Assembly: GCA_949752735.1 (NCBI GenBank)
Contig: OX457052.1
Location: forward strand, 31,463,483 to 31,527,482
Source of the DNA: Lumbricus terrestris
Taxonomy: Eukaryota; Annelida; Clitellata; Crassiclitellata; Lumbricidae
Length of the DNA stretch: 64,000 nucleotides
Reading direction: 5' to 3'
How positions within the stretch are numbered: position 1 is the stretch's first letter; each line of letters begins with the position of its first letter. The position numbers and the translations under genes are program-made. The notes under the pieces were generated by a model. It searched no databases, had not been told where the DNA came from, and worked only from the letters and a program-made list of their open reading frames with translations. This document shows, piece by piece, positions 11,701 to 24,284 of the stretch.

Positions 11701-12087
11701 TTATTGTAGGTGCGAACCTATGTGACTGGACTTTGGTTTTACGCTGAATATGAAACTTTCTTCATTGACTCCGAAGCGAATCAGTACAAACTTCGTTTAG
11801 CTAACTACTCGGGAAACGCAGGAGATTCGCTGTCGAACACCACACTTGACCCAAAGCATAACCATAATGGAATGAATTTCACTACTTATGACGCTGACAA
11901 TGACTGGAAACCGGATGGATCTTGTTCCGAATTGTATAACGCATCATGGTGGTTTGGCGATTGCTGGTGGGCATGTTTGACTTGTACTTATGGATCAAAG
12001 AGTTTTTCATGGTTCACTTTAGACACCTATGGTCTGCAGAACGCTGGGAGACTTCGAGCGGCTAGAATGATGATCAGGAGCAACTGA
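8374..12087 (+). CDS. Gene B: secreted PAN - cysteine module - FReD protein
   Basis: Five exons: 8374-8706, 10134-10167, 10434-10574, 10795-11033 and 11710-12087, adding to 1125 nt (374 residues plus stop) with no internal stop. The start is placed at the ATG giving MKQLAAYV, matching MKQ in gene C; an upstream ATG at 8293 would add 27 residues with no counterpart. Residues 1 to ~33 look like a signal peptide. The PAN-like domain spans ~38-122 (RCP, ECARNC, C-x-LH, EC, EGC). The four-cysteine module is ~123-169 (DGCILPF, YGC, SKC, DC). The FReD is ~170-374, with YDADND and the CWWACLTC block. A secreted lectin or recognition role is inferred. Intron 3 starts with GC instead of GT. Confidence 0.85.
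8717..9286. mobile_element. hAT-type MITE next to the gene B exon 1 donor
   Basis: The ends are inverted (CACATGTTCTCAACC at the left; on the reverse strand CAAAGGTTCTCAACC at the right) and flanked by GAGTAGAG at 8709-8716 and GAGTAAGAG at 9287-9295, a near-perfect ~8-bp duplication. The right end carries repeated GTGTGTCGCGACACACC palindromes. Inside, ~8834-8920 and ~9021-9090 are a local duplication. It carries no protein. Confidence 0.65.
10134..10167 (+). CDS. Gene B exon 2 (34-nt microexon)
   Basis: It follows TTTTAG, reads GAT CCG TCA ACA TTT GAA GGA TGC TTC... (DPSTFEGCFSA) and ends with a single G before GTAGGA. Length 34 nt and phase 0/1 are the same in B, C, D and E. It supplies the last cysteine after the PAN-like domain. 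Confidence 0.85.
10434..10574 (+). CDS. Gene B exon 3 (four-cysteine, FN2-like module), GC donor
   Basis: Entered after TACAG with two bases completing a codon. It reads IRMHPDGCILPFQHSNREF and continues YGC, SKCGA, DCIAPAG. The cysteine spacing with G-C-x-x-P-F resembles fibronectin type II modules, but the usual tryptophans are missing. The last DC could instead be the first cysteine of the FReD. The 5' splice site is GCAAGT. Confidence 0.8.
10795..11033 (+). CDS. Gene B exon 4 (N-terminal half of FReD)
   Basis: 239 nt after the acceptor CGCAG. It encodes YFVQQDIVNWTA, LPCISNWIILMQR, NWNEYKHGFGDI and FWIGNENMYL, ending GTG GAG before GTAGTT. It is somewhat diverged from A and C. Confidence 0.85.
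11710..12087 (+). CDS. Gene B exon 5 (C-terminal half of FReD, stop)
   Basis: Starts GTG CGA ACC TAT after TTGTAG. It encodes the WFYAEYETFFIDSEANQY stretch, calcium loop YDADND, NASWWFGDC, CWWACLTC and ends GRLRAARMMIRSN with TGA. Confidence 0.88.
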   Translation: MRTYVTGLWFYAEYETFFIDSEANQYKLRLANYSGNAGDSLSNTTLDPKHNHNGMNFTTYDADNDWKPDGSCSELYNASWWFGDCWWACLTCTYGSKSFSWFTLDTYGLQNAGRLRAARMMIRSN

Positions 12088-12850
12088 CACTGACAGAGCT
12101 CAATTTTGAGCATCTTTGAGCATTATTGTGCGTGTGTGTAGTTTGTAAGCATAAGTTGTGCCCAACCACTGAACAGTATATTGTTATATTAAATCGGGAT
12201 CGAAACTTTGGACTTGATGTAAAAGTGTAGACTATTTCTAATGATTATTTGAGTGAGCAAATTTGCATTTTATGCTAGAAACAATACTATAGCTATAGGG
12301 CTAGGCTATAGCGAGTCGTCTTGTATAACGCTTAAAACGTAGAATATTTTAAAATATACTTTTAATTAAATAGCGTGTAAACAGAGTTATTTGTGTCTAA
12401 AGCATTGAGTTGACTTTAGGTAAAGAATTTTAGAAAACATTATTCATACACATGCAACCCCAGGTGTGCCTTTAGAGAACTGCCGCATTGCAGAAATAAG
12501 CTTAACTGGTTCCTGGAACACGGTAATAATATATTAGTAGCCTACGAAAGTGGGCGGGCGCTAAGGATAGCTAATTTCATCAGGTTTAAGGACACTGTAA
12601 TATTTTACGAAGGAAGACTTTGGAAAACTAGTAGTGCACACTGTGCTCACTTAGTTTCCTCCCGTTTATGAATTAATCAATCAATAAAGATGTTCTATTT
12701 TGAAACCAAATTAAGCATGCTATTTTTTCCACATCGTTGCAACTCAGAACTCTGTTACAAAAAGAAGCCATGATGGGCTCAAAGAAATCCCGCTATCCAG
12801 GGACACCAACTTATCGATTGAATTTATTATATGAGGTGGCCTCAACACAC

Positions 12851-12851
<1 letters not shown>
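12088..12851. other. Intergenic, nothing recognised
   Basis: 3' flank of gene B. I see no coding or repeat feature apart from a possible polyadenylation hexamer near 12680 (AATCAATAAAG). Confidence 0.4.
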
Positions 12852-13725
<874 letters not shown>

Positions 13726-13726
13726 A

Positions 13727-14290
13727 TTATATGCGAGGGGACCAGTGAAGTTCATCAAACATAAAGGTACGAGAGTAGGCTACTTTGGAAGATGGACACT
13801 CAGTCTTAAAGTTGTATTGAACACCGACTGAAGAGGGGAGAGACGAACATCTACAACGGTGCAACCTCCTTGGTAGCCATGCCCATGCTTTGATTTTCCG
13901 CCTTGACCGGGTACTCCGTTCTGCTGCTCGTTTTAATGGGCGCATCACGAAGTATGACACAGTCTCAGTTTCCATACGTGACTGCTGCACTGGCTTCCAG
14001 TCACTCAGCGTATCTCAAATAGGATTACTGTACTGACTGGTCGGGCGGTGCATTCTTGATGGCGCCACTGCCTTCCTGTGTGTGGAGGAAGCTCAATGAA
14101 GCCGAAGTATACATTCAACCAGAAATCTTCGGGCAAGAACACGCTGAACCTTGCAGATTTTATTGTATGCGAGGAGAACAGTGAAGTTCATCACACATAA
14201 AGGAACGAGAGTAATTTGGAAGGTGGAAACCCAGTCTTAAAGTTGTATTGATCCCCGACGGAAGAGGTGAGAGACGAACATTTTGAGGAC
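13727..14290. mobile_element. Broken LINE fragments, partly duplicated
   Basis: Reverse strand 13738-13800 encodes SSKVAYSRTFMFDELHW, close to the LINE at 61680-61735 (RLPKYSHISTFMFDELQW). Forward strand ~13895-14010 encodes RLDRVLRSAARFNGRITKYD, matching the LINE relic near 60080. The segment 13725-13855 is repeated at 14158-14285. This is a rearranged set of non-LTR retrotransposon pieces. Confidence 0.65.
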
Positions 14291-14399
14291 CAACGAGTAG
14301 TCAATATGAGAGCATTATAAAAGCATGAATAAAGGTAGTGAAGGTGGCATTGTTCTCTGACTGGCTACTATACTCTAACAATCTATGATGGTTCTGTTT

Positions 14400-15359
14400 T
14401 ACTGTTGAACGCTGTTTTTCAGCTGTCAAGGCTGCACTGTGAGACTCCTACGACCAATACGAGAATAAAAGCCGCATTGTCAAAAACGCAGCCTGTGTCA
14501 GTGGGCCTAATATTAATTTGTGATGTTGAAACGCGTGATGCACCATAGCAATATTTGCAGCGTCGGCATATCGCTCAATCTGCTTTGTTTTCACAAGAAT
14601 GGAGGCAGTCCATTTTATGCCCATGGATCGTTGTATAATGTTGCCACGTCAATGTCAGATTTGCACTTATTACAATATAAACTATTGGCTTCTAGACCGC
14701 ATTCCTTTGACGTTGGGTGCTTTCAAATGCTTAAAAATCATGTACACTGAGTTAAGCTTTTGCGTTCTTTTGAATCTAAAAGCCTATGACTCTGCCAGGA
14801 AAATACACGTAATTAAAACGTCAAATAAAGTAATTATGTCGATGTTGTCTATACTTCAGCCATAATACATTCGACTGGCCTGCGTTGTAATGAACGAAAG
14901 TCCGACCTCCAAAATCATTCGAACTAAGCCATAAACATGGCCTTTGCTCCAGAAACTGCTTACTATTAAAATTAATGTATTTACTGCTCTGTATATGGAC
15001 CATACAATTTGCTTGGCATTGTCTAGAATCATTGCCTAGCAACTCCGCCCCAACCTGTTCTTACGATGTCATTTTGTTTCAACCAGAAAATAATGCCCAG
15101 TTGACTGCTGTCAAGCGGTGCTGACAGTGAAGAATTGTCCAAGCGGAAATATTCTTCTACTCTGAACAGACCACAAGGATTCGTTAAGCCACCGCTGTTG
15201 CCTAGCTGCAACCAACATACACTCAAAAGTCTACAGCAGGTCAACTAGCGCATGCGCATGTCAGATGTTCTCCACTTTTGAACTGGCACGCATTTTCGTT
15301 AATAAGTTTTAGATAATTATAATTAAATGGTCGGAGAATTTTTGATCCGAGTGCTCAAG
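14400..15359 (+). promoter_or_regulatory. Conserved 5' flank of gene C (matches gene D)
   Basis: This ~950 bp aligns with 29740-30768 upstream of gene D, with shared stretches such as GATGTTGAAACGCGTGATGCA and the block just before the ATG (AATAAGTTTTAGAT). It should contain the promoter, but the similarity may reflect only recent duplication and I see no clear TATA box. Confidence 0.45.
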
Positions 15360-15701
15360 ATGAAACAGTCATGTATCTGTTATATTCTACCAAATGTTTC
15401 TCTGGCCATACTCTTTGTACTTGTTCTCTTAAAATTTATTTTGAGTCCAGTTACAGCCGATGGTACCATATCCACAAGAAGGTTTGTCGTGTCTGTACAA
15501 GGTAAGAACCGATGTCCAGATTTCAGGTTCACTGGAACTGGAACAAGTTTGGTGTTGCGGTCTCACTTGGAATGTGCAAGACGCTGCGCCATCTGGTCCG
15601 GGTGTCTTCATTACAGTTACCATAGAATCAACAGAATTTGCACTTTGCACTCAATGACTCCAGCCAATCTCTTTCCTGATGAAGATTGCATTTTTTTGCT
15701 G
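15360..15701 (+). CDS. Gene C exon 1 (signal peptide + PAN-like domain)
   Basis: The start MKQSCICYILPNVSLA opens a strong hydrophobic leader; an ATG at 15327 would add 11 residues. The PAN-like part reads RRFVVSVQGKNRCPDF, ECARRC, GCLHYSY, C-x-LH, DC. It ends in phase 0 before GTAAGT. Confidence 0.85.
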
Positions 15702-18700
15702 GTAAGTAGATTTTTCTCTAATCACAGTTCAGATTGAGTAATTTTATCGATCTCATTAAAATAAACCGAAATTGACTTCAATCACAAGCATTTGTGACAA
15801 TGCGGAGGACAAAGGTCAATTTTTCGAATGGTTAGGCCTAGGTCTATATCTTTGACTTCAGCGGGTTACAAAATTCTTTAAAAAATTGAAATAAGTATGC
15901 AGCAGTTGTACTAGACATGAGAGAAGAAAGAATAATTTTGCAAACGAAATATTGTAAATTCCATTTTAAAAATGATTTGGACACAATTTAGCCCTCAACA
16001 GCTAACCTGGACACCAAGCATATTAATCATATAATTTTTCATATTTGTGAGGTTTCAGCAACCTTAATATTTTACATAATTGCTTGTTTTTATGTTAAGC
16101 TGCTTTTCATGAAAAAAGTGTGTTAAACACTGTGCAAATTTTTTTATGCTTTTTCCCTCTGGGGTCCATGCGGACCTAAAAAATTAACGATGATTTTCGT
16201 AAGATTTTTTCATATTTCAATACCAAAAATGTAAATGCCATACCATTTTTCAGCTTTAGCAGACAGCTTCGGTAATTAGTTCCATCTGATAACATTAATG
16301 TTCTATGGCATGTAACTATAAGCTTATAACTACTCTACTTGCATTTATATTTATTCCAAGTGAATACAGTTGTGTCATCACTAAACATGATTTAATGAAT
16401 TAGGCTAAGAGGGAAGTGTTCTAGGCTGTATACATGTAGCATTTAAGAAACATTTATTGCAACTGGTTCTACGTTGCCATCGGATAGGCCTACTGAATAA
16501 CTATAACGCAAGCTGAAAAAAGAATACTAACCACTTTAAGTTAAAGACAAGTGAAGATAATTAAGACCTGCATCAACTAAACTTTCCCTCAAAAGTCAAA
16601 CATGTCAATAACCTCTAACCGATGATTGCGGGTGGGCTGCACACCAGAGCACACGCGGCCTAACATCGTGTACTCACGTACAAAATATTTGTGCCTAGTG
16701 TACGATTTTATTAAGTCTCATCTCAAATAACTGTTGTCGAATGAACTTGGTAGTGCTCCGCAACTTGTGTTCAATGTGCCCACCACCAGTGCCAAGACTT
16801 CTTTTGAGTCTCTTTGCGAAGTTCTTGATGGACCTGTTGATCAATCTGACAGATTTCTTATTTACCAATTTGATTGTCATCTTGCTAAGTGACTTCTCAG
16901 TGACGCGCATATACGCTGGTGCCCTGTTTCTTTTTTAGATAGTAATAATATTGATCATCTGGCAATATCAAGGTTATTTGATACCAATTATTTGAGATGA
17001 GAAAAAATCTTGTTTTTGTTACTTTTTTTGCGTTTCGTTTTTGAATCGTCAATAAACGGTGGGTGACCGCCCTAAAAGTGCTATAACTTTTGTTCTGTTT
17101 GACATATTTTGATGGTATCTGACCATCATGTGTAAATATGAATTGTCTTTAAGAATGTAAAATTTCATCTCGAAACTCTTAGGCCTACTTTTGGTCAAGA
17201 TATTGGCAAAAAACCTATGGGGTCTTTTTTGGCGCACCCTGCATATTATGGTTGCAAGTATGCATATCTCTAGACAAGCAACTCACCGCCTGCGCAAATT
17301 ATGTCAACTGTTAAGAACAGCAATTCAAGCAATAACTAATGAACTTTGTTCGGGTGGCTTGAGGAATCAATACTACCACAGTGCTTCCTCCAACACAGGT
17401 GAAGAGCTCAATTTCCTGATATTTCTGAGTAGGCCCTAACTCCCCAACTTTTGGTCTGCTGCTTTTTGTAGGATCCGAAGTCGTATGAAGGATGCTTCAG
17501 CCCAGGTAGATATGGATTCCATTTTTAATAAAATAAAATAATGATTTACAAACCGCACATTTGTGACAGATGCTGTAGTTAAGTCTCATGGGAAGGAAAT
17601 TTTTGTTGTATCTACTTTGAGCAACATAGTGCCTTTCATGTTAGTCGATCATCTGCATTAAGTCTTTGCGATGCCACGATCTTCAGACCTACAAACATCT
17701 CCAATTAACCGAAAATCGATTGCCGCTAATTTTGTTATTCATATACAGCTTTGGTGCAAATGGAACCAGATGGATGTAGTCTACCTTTCCAGCATAACAA
17801 AAAAAATTCTACGGCTGTTTGGAAACGAATTCTACTCCGCAGTGTGGAGCTGGGAGTGGTGGTCAGTTGGTCGATTGCATAGTTCCAGCTGGTGAGTGAG
17901 GATACTGGGAATACAAGATTCGTTTAATGCAACCGTAGAAGGTTACATAAAATGTAAAATCTAAGTAATAGTATTCGTAATCGTAATCTCGAGACTTCTA
18001 CAGCGCCCACAAAAGCCAAATCGCGGGAACCAGCTTATTCACAGGCGCTCAATCAAAACAAAATCGATAGGCAGCGGGTCAAGTCCGGAGAGTCAGGCAG
18101 GCAGATAGATGGACGGCTAAGGTGGGTGATGTTTAGAATTGAAATGACGAGGGATGTGATGAGAAAAGGAGGAATCAGGATAGGATTTGTGAAAGAGCAA
18201 TGTTTTCAGTTTTGAGTGAAAGACCTGTGGGGAGATAGCGAGAGGTGGTGTTTTGGTGAGTTCGTATGATGGGTCGAAGGTTTGCCGAAGTGCTGGCGGA
18301 AGTTTGTTCCAGAGAGGTGGAACGGCAATGGCTATGGAGAGGTTTGCGAATTTCAGTGAGGAAGTGATGGGAGGGCGAAGTAGTGTAATGGAGGATGAGG
18401 AGCGTGTTGAACGAGGTGGCTGGATGGTGAACAACTGACGAAGGTAGAACGGCTGGGATGATTGAAGTGTATTGTAAGTTAGTGAGAGGACTTTGTATTC
18501 GATGCGTTCAGGTATTTTGAGCCAGTGAAGTGATTTCAGGACAGGAGTGATGTGGTGACGTTTGGAAGTTTTCGTCACTGCACGGGCGAGGGCATTCTGG
18601 ATAGCTTGGAGGCGGTTAATTTGGGTTTTATGGTAACCCATATATAACCCATTTGGTAATAAGTAATGTTAATAAGTAATGTTATTTCTTCATCGGGCGG

Positions 18701-21451
18701 AAAAATAATAAGTTTCGTTTAATTGCAAACTGACAAAAAACCCGCAGTAGCAGTGTTTATAATGCTGAAACGAAAACAATTAAAACAATTCATTGGACCA
18801 ATTTTATTGCAAACTCAGGCTATTCCGTACAGCAGGATATTGTGACATGGCCGGTCACAGCAACTGAACCTTTGCCATGCATTAACAACTGGATCATTTT
18901 GTTGCAACGTGTCCAAGGATCCGTCGATTTTTTTCGAAACTGGACGGAGTACAAGAATGGATTTGGAGATATCCACGGATTGGACTTCTGGATTGGAAAC
19001 GAGAAAATATATTTAATAACGAGTGCTCCTGGAATCACTTACAAATTACGTGTGGAGGTACGTTTACTTGACAATGTCGAGACTTCCGATTTATTCTTTA
19101 TCGGTATACAACTCAATCGCTTTGAGTTACTTTATGTTGACTACTTGCCATAATTTTACCTTGAATATCGGCCTGATTAGGGCTTGATCTAACACTTTAG
19201 CTACGAGTTTTATTGGTTTCCAGACACTTCGTACACCAGCGTCTTTGAAATCTTAAAATTGCAATTTTTTGGGCATCTTGTTACTTAGTGACATAACGGC
19301 ACAATTATTACCTTGAAATTGACAAAAAATACACTGAAAACTGTTAGATTAAGAGGTGAGAATATAGTGCTATCTATCCTCGGGCATATCCTCGAGACTT
19401 AAGTTTTTAAAGAATTCTTTAAAAACTTAAGTCTCCCTTTTCAAAGGATCTTATCCTGACAAATTTAATATCAAAATGCGTTTTTCTTTTAATTACCTGG
19501 ATAAAAAAAATGCCGCAACACTTCCTCATCCATCAACGGTGTTTGTAACAATAGAGTTTAGTACAAGAATGTATTATATAAAATCATAAAATTATTTCAA
19601 TTCCTCAAATCTCATGTGTATTAGTACTGGATAATGGATATGCATTGAAGTAGGTACTGGGCAGCTGAGAAACAAACTATCATAGCATTTCAAATACAAG
19701 TCTGATTGTATTTTAAAGTGTTCCGTGGTTATTTCTTAAAACCCATTCACCGTTCTGTGTTTTTTTTATCACATGCGCTGCATTGTGGTAAATATTTCGA
19801 ACAGCATTGGACTTCTGAGGTCAACAGGACCTGTTGAAATGTGGAACTATAGGATATGTCGTCATGAAATCTTTTAACCGAACTATCTGATCCTGTTGTC
19901 AAAACTTGTCTCTTCTGGCCTAAGCATACCTGCTAGGCCTACTATTTTATTTGAGCGATTGTAATATTGCTTTTTTGTTTATTGATGTTCTGTAAAATGA
20001 ATGTTACTTTTTCTTTCGTCTCTATCCTCGTTAATATAGATCTTATACAAAACATGTGCCACTTTTATGTAGGTAGGTCTACAAGCCTATTATAAGCAAT
20101 TGCTGGTATTATGTTGAATACGAAACGTTCTCGATAGACTCAAAAGTGAAATATTACATGCTTAATTTAAGCAACAATTCAGTATACGCAGGAGATTCGT
20201 TATCAAATACTACAAATAGTCCGCCGTATTTGTCTGCGGGTACAGCATTTTTTGACCGACCCGTACCAGTACACATGACCGATGACCGTGTCCGTCCCGT
20301 ACCCGCAGACCCCTAGGACTCCGCAGTATAATCACGATGGAAAGAATTTCACAACTTACGATGGTGATAACGATGTGAAACTAGTAGGATTTTGCGCGAC
20401 GTTGAGTGACAGGTCATGGTGATTTGGCAGTTGCTGTTGGTCATATCTGGCTTGATGGTCATGGTGTTTTCCATGGTACACTTCACACACTTATGGCCTA
20501 CAGAACAATGGGTGACAACGATCGGCCAGAATGATGATCAGAAGCAACTGATTGGAAAGTTAATTTTTTGGTCATATTGAAGCTTTGTCGTAGAAGAACA
20601 GTCTTGAACGGATGAAACTTCAAATTGCCTTACTTTAGAAATGTGCAATTGGCTACTGTTTCCAAATCACAGAATAGCTTACAAGCAATACGTTTTGTTG
20701 GAATATTAAAATAAAAGACGTGTTTTATCTACAGGCGTCCAGGAAAAATTTCCTTATATGCACACAGATTAGGTGAATTTAGTCACCCGGTCGGAAGAAA
20801 TAAATCGTAATGAAAGAAAATCAATCGTTCACAATACGAAAAGAAATTTAGACCAACTAAAACAAAGAAAGACAAGTGAAATAAAATGCAGTTTTACAAA
20901 CTAAACAATTTGCACAACAACAGAAACAAAATCAAATACATATTATAGCTTACCACTTTTTTGCAAACGGTGCTCGTAATTGACAGAGGCTCATCAAACA
21001 CCAATTGTCTCCAAAAAATCTCGCAGATTTTTGCCTATTTGGTGAATGCGTCCGCCTACGTGATTTATTGTAGGTGCAAACCTGGGCGACTGGATTCTGG
21101 TATTACGCTGAATATGAAACTTTCTCTATTGACTACGAAGCGAATCAGTACAAACTTCATTTAACTAACTACTCTGGAAACGCAGGAGATTCGCTGTCGA
21201 ACACCACACTTGACCCAAAGTATAATCATAATGGAATGAATTTCACTACCTATGATGCTGACAATGATTGGAAACTGGATGGATCTTGTTCCGCATTGTT
21301 TAACGGATCGTGGTGGTTTGGCAATTGCTGGTGGTCATGTCTGACTTGTAGTTATGGATCAAAGAATTTTTCATGGTACACTTTGCACACCTATGGTCTG
21401 CAGAACTTTGGGAGACTTCGATCAGCTAGAATGATGATCAGAAGCAACTGA
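15360..21451 (+). CDS. Gene C: PAN - cysteine module - FReD gene with a frameshift
   Basis: Exons: 15360-15701, 17472-17505, 17749-17891, 18819-19057 and 21074-21451. All splice sites and domains match genes B and D: leader, PAN-like domain, 34-nt microexon, cysteine module and both FReD halves. Exon 3 is 143 nt where D has 144. A run of eight A at 17799-17806 puts the rest (YGCLETNSTPQC..., DCIVPAG) one frame off, and the shifted frame stops inside the exon. The predicted protein would end before the FReD. This is either a recent pseudogene or a homopolymer error in the sequence; all other exons look selected. Intron 3 holds a reverse-strand LINE, and intron 4 holds a dead copy of exon 5. 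Confidence 0.75.
17472..17505 (+). CDS. Gene C exon 2 (34-nt microexon)
   Basis: After TTGTAG: DPKSYEGCFSP, ending with one base of the next codon before GTAGAT. Same length and phase as in B, D and E. Confidence 0.85.
17749..17891 (+). CDS. Gene C exon 3 (cysteine module) with -1 frameshift
   Basis: Reads MEPDGCSLPFQHNK up to the A8 run at 17799-17806, after which the family frame (FYGCLETNSTPQC, VDCIVPAG) continues one frame over. Donor GTGAGT. The D exon at 33712-33855 is the intact comparison. Confidence 0.8.
17966..18641 (-). mobile_element. LINE 3' fragment (CR1/L2/Jockey-like reverse transcriptase C-terminus)
   Basis: The reverse-strand frame (18117-18641, ~174 residues) reads INRLQAIQNALARAV, HWLKIPERIEYK, PPLWNKLPPALR: the conserved C-terminal part of non-LTR reverse transcriptases. 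It is 5' truncated. The 3' tail (to ~17966) ends in a GATTACGATTACGA-type short repeat; a tail-only relative lies at 40648-40790. It sits in intron 3 of gene C, antisense to the gene. Confidence 0.8.
18819..19057 (+). CDS. Gene C exon 4 (N-terminal half of FReD)
   Basis: 239 nt, after CTCAG, phase 1. Encodes GYSVQQDIVTWPVTATEP, LPCINNWIILLQR, NWTEYKNGFGDIHGLDFW, ending GTG GAG before GTACGT. Nearly the same as gene A exon 4. Confidence 0.85.
20074..20552 (+). pseudogene. Degenerate extra copy of gene C exon 5
   Basis: Same relic as at 3116-3595: WYYVEYETFSIDSK, NNSVYAGDSLS, then the 79-bp insertion (20232-20310), then YNHDGKNFTTYDGDND and frame breaks. It lies between exon 4 and the live exon 5. 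Confidence 0.8.
20232..20310. mobile_element. 79-bp MITE-like insertion with perfect 12-bp inverted ends
   Basis: GTCTGCGGGTAC at the left and GTACCCGCAGAC at the right. Orthologous by duplication to 3282-3360. Confidence 0.55.
21074..21451 (+). CDS. Gene C exon 5 (C-terminal half of FReD, stop)
   Basis: After ATTGTAG: VQTWATGFWYYAEYE..., calcium loop YDADND, CSALFNGSWWFGNC, CWWSCLTC, ending GRLRSARMMIRSN. Open and undamaged although exon 3 is frameshifted. Confidence 0.85.
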   Translation: MQTWATGFWYYAEYETFSIDYEANQYKLHLTNYSGNAGDSLSNTTLDPKYNHNGMNFTTYDADNDWKLDGSCSALFNGSWWFGNCWWSCLTCSYGSKNFSWYTLHTYGLQNFGRLRSARMMIRSN

Positions 21452-21722
21452 CAAAGATCTATGGGCATCTTTGAACATTTAGTTCCTTAGTTCGTCAAGA
21501 ATTACTGCTGTGCCCAACAAACATAAAGAAATTGTGGCTTTGTAATTAATTATTATGCTTATTGTAAAGGTGAACAATATTTTAGTGATTATTTGAAAAA
21601 CTTTTACGAATATTGATACTACCACTTGGTATTATTGCAATTAACACCTATTAACAATTGCTCCGAACTTTACATTTCGGAATATTTGTGCCCATATATT
21701 GAAGCAACCGGCAATCGTTTCA

Positions 21723-21728
21723 AATAAA
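21723..21728 (+). terminator. Putative polyadenylation signal of gene C
   Basis: AATAAA in the same context as the gene A signal at 4769, about 275 bp after the stop. Confidence 0.4.
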
Positions 21729-24284
21729 GTAGCACTTCTTAGATTGTATCTGCAGTCTCATTGACCTATTGATTGTTCCTAAAACACACGTTAAGCTTAC
21801 GCCTGGCTATCTGTAAAGCACCCTTTTGATATCGCATTAGTGATTAACGTGGCACCATTTGACGCATGGCTTTGACCAGGTCAACAAGAAAATAATCTGC
21901 ATCTCATAAACAATTAATTAGAAAGTCTGTAATGTTAAAGTGCTATAATCCAAACAAAGAATGGTAAACGACGAAGACAGAGAATGAACCATCTTCTGTA
22001 AACTTTTTTGTTAGTTTCAACTGCAATATGGACCGCATTAAGGCTATTGTTTCTCGGGTGCTGTGACTACCCTTCAATGGGCTTCTTCTCAGAACCAACG
22101 GGTCCATTACGCACATATTTATTACAGCGGGTCCAGAGGCGCTCTCAACATGTTCGGCCGAACAGGGCCTACACTTTAGGGCCCAACTCATGCAAAAGAA
22201 ACCAAATTTTTCAATAGTTTACTATTGGTTGATTCTAGTCGTAAAAACTCAGAACAGATGTTTAGAAACCCTTCGCTTTAGGTTTATATATTTTTATAAA
22301 GCAAATAGCCTACAGGATATGACCAAACAAATAACCAATAAGTTCATGTAACAAAGCTATCGTACTTACATGTACAGCAAGTCAGGAACATGTTGAAGAA
22401 CAAAGCAAATGACGTAACATTAGCATTGATTTATAGAACAGAGAAGGGTTGCCATATAACGGAATTGGCTGTTGTTCTAGCAACGTAACAATATTGTCTT
22501 CATTATTAACGACGAAAAAATAGTCGTAGTCCAAGAAAATGTCGTCATAATAATACACAGTCATGGTTTAGCAGTACCTTGCCTACGACGAAGTGACGCA
22601 GCAAAATTGCATAACAAGGAGAAGACGTCACAATGCGAAAGCCATTGTAGAAATTCATTATGCAACATCAGCAATTCAGCATGTCCAATAAAATTAGTGA
22701 CATGGTCATTATAAGCCTAGCACTTTTAAAACAAAGAGATATCGTCACAATAAAATTCAACAGCACAAGATAATATACGTTTAATGTATCTATTTGGTGT
22801 AATTCTGTGGTGTTTGGCCTCACAATATGGGGCTACAGACCAGATAAATATAAAAATATAAATATATATAAAAAATATTATTTTTCAAAAAAGGGAACGA
22901 GATCACAAGATTTTATAATCCGGCCCGCTGCGTGCCCCTCAAAACTGCGGATCCGGGTGCTGCAGCACCCTTTGCACCAGCATCAATGCGGGCCTGACTG
23001 CAATATGGGTATTCAATAACCAATGCATCAAGCTCTCTAACCACGGTCGCGAGAATAGAGAAAGAGCTGCAAGAAATCGGGGTTGCGCATGAGAAATTTC
23101 GACACCGCGTCGATGGGAGAAAGACAAAAATAATGTTGTCTTTTCCCCCAAAGGCATAGTGTTGTCGAATGAGATCACATCTTTAGAAGGTCCATTCCAA
23201 CCTCCCATTCGGGAGATGGCGCTGGTAAAACGAACAGTAGGACGTTATGGAAGGACGCCTTGGATGGCTCCCGACGGTTATATTCGACTCCTGTAATAAT
23301 TTGTGACCATCTATTCATACTGTGAATATTGTAATTGTATTGTAATGTTCAGCTTGAAATGAAAGAAAGATTTTACTATGAATTTGCAAACATCGTCTAG
23401 GTTTTAATATTGACCTATTACTCAGTCAATTCAGACTATGAAGTTTTTAGTTTGCAATTGAATTGAGCACGTTATGTTGATCGCAGATGCCTTGTCCCAA
23501 GGTAGAAGGATAATCCCAGAAAGGTTTGAGGTAAATGTGTGCATGCTCGGCGATTTCCCAGCCACCCCACAGCATATGTAAGACTTTCACCAAGGGACTC
23601 TGAATGGGGTCAGGTTGGTCCGTCTACGAAGTCTGGTCGAAGAAATTTTCCCTAAGCAAAGGCAAGTCTACCATTTGATTTTAAGCAAAACAAGGAACTA
23701 GCTGCAGACATAATATTACGAATTCAATGGCCTGTTTGTGCGTGGAAAGCATGATGTAAGAAATACGATGGTCGCCTCATGTCTCGAACTTGGCTAATTT
23801 AATTATATTCGCCAGATGACAGCAGTGGCGTTCCAAATGTGGCTTCATACAAGGCACATATAGTAAACATGTATGCTCATTGCTCATACGTTTTTGAAGC
23901 ACTTGGAATTGTTTTTACTAGTTAATTATCCCTACCTCTGATACGCCTTTACCACAATTGAACTAGTGTCTGTACCATAAAGCATGAAACAGTACATCCA
24001 CAGACTACAGCACAGACTGCAAGTCTGCAACAGAATCCCACCTTCACCTACTGCATACGTGATCATAAAAGCAGACTCATTAGAAATCTACCAATCCTGA
24101 GCAGCACAGAACATTTGAGCAGAGAACCACTTCAATCCCATTCCAGCACAACACAGCACCAATCAGTACAACACAGAACCAATAAATACTGTAAAATGAG
24201 TACAGTATTAGTCTACTATCACCGTATGGCTACAATAGCCCACTATAGATTGTGGATGTAGATTAGGCCTACACGTATAGCTAC
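21729..24284. other. Duplicated 3' flank of gene C (no gene seen)
   Basis: Up to ~23750 it matches 4775-7650 near gene A. It lacks the Helitron-like element and the ~80-bp tail present there. From 23750 to 24284 the sequence is unique, with no gene recognised. Confidence 0.55.

Noticed and set aside
16741..16938. Hydrophobic 65-residue frame in gene C intron 1
   Set aside because: No counterpart in the homologous intron of gene D and no splice context; chance frame.
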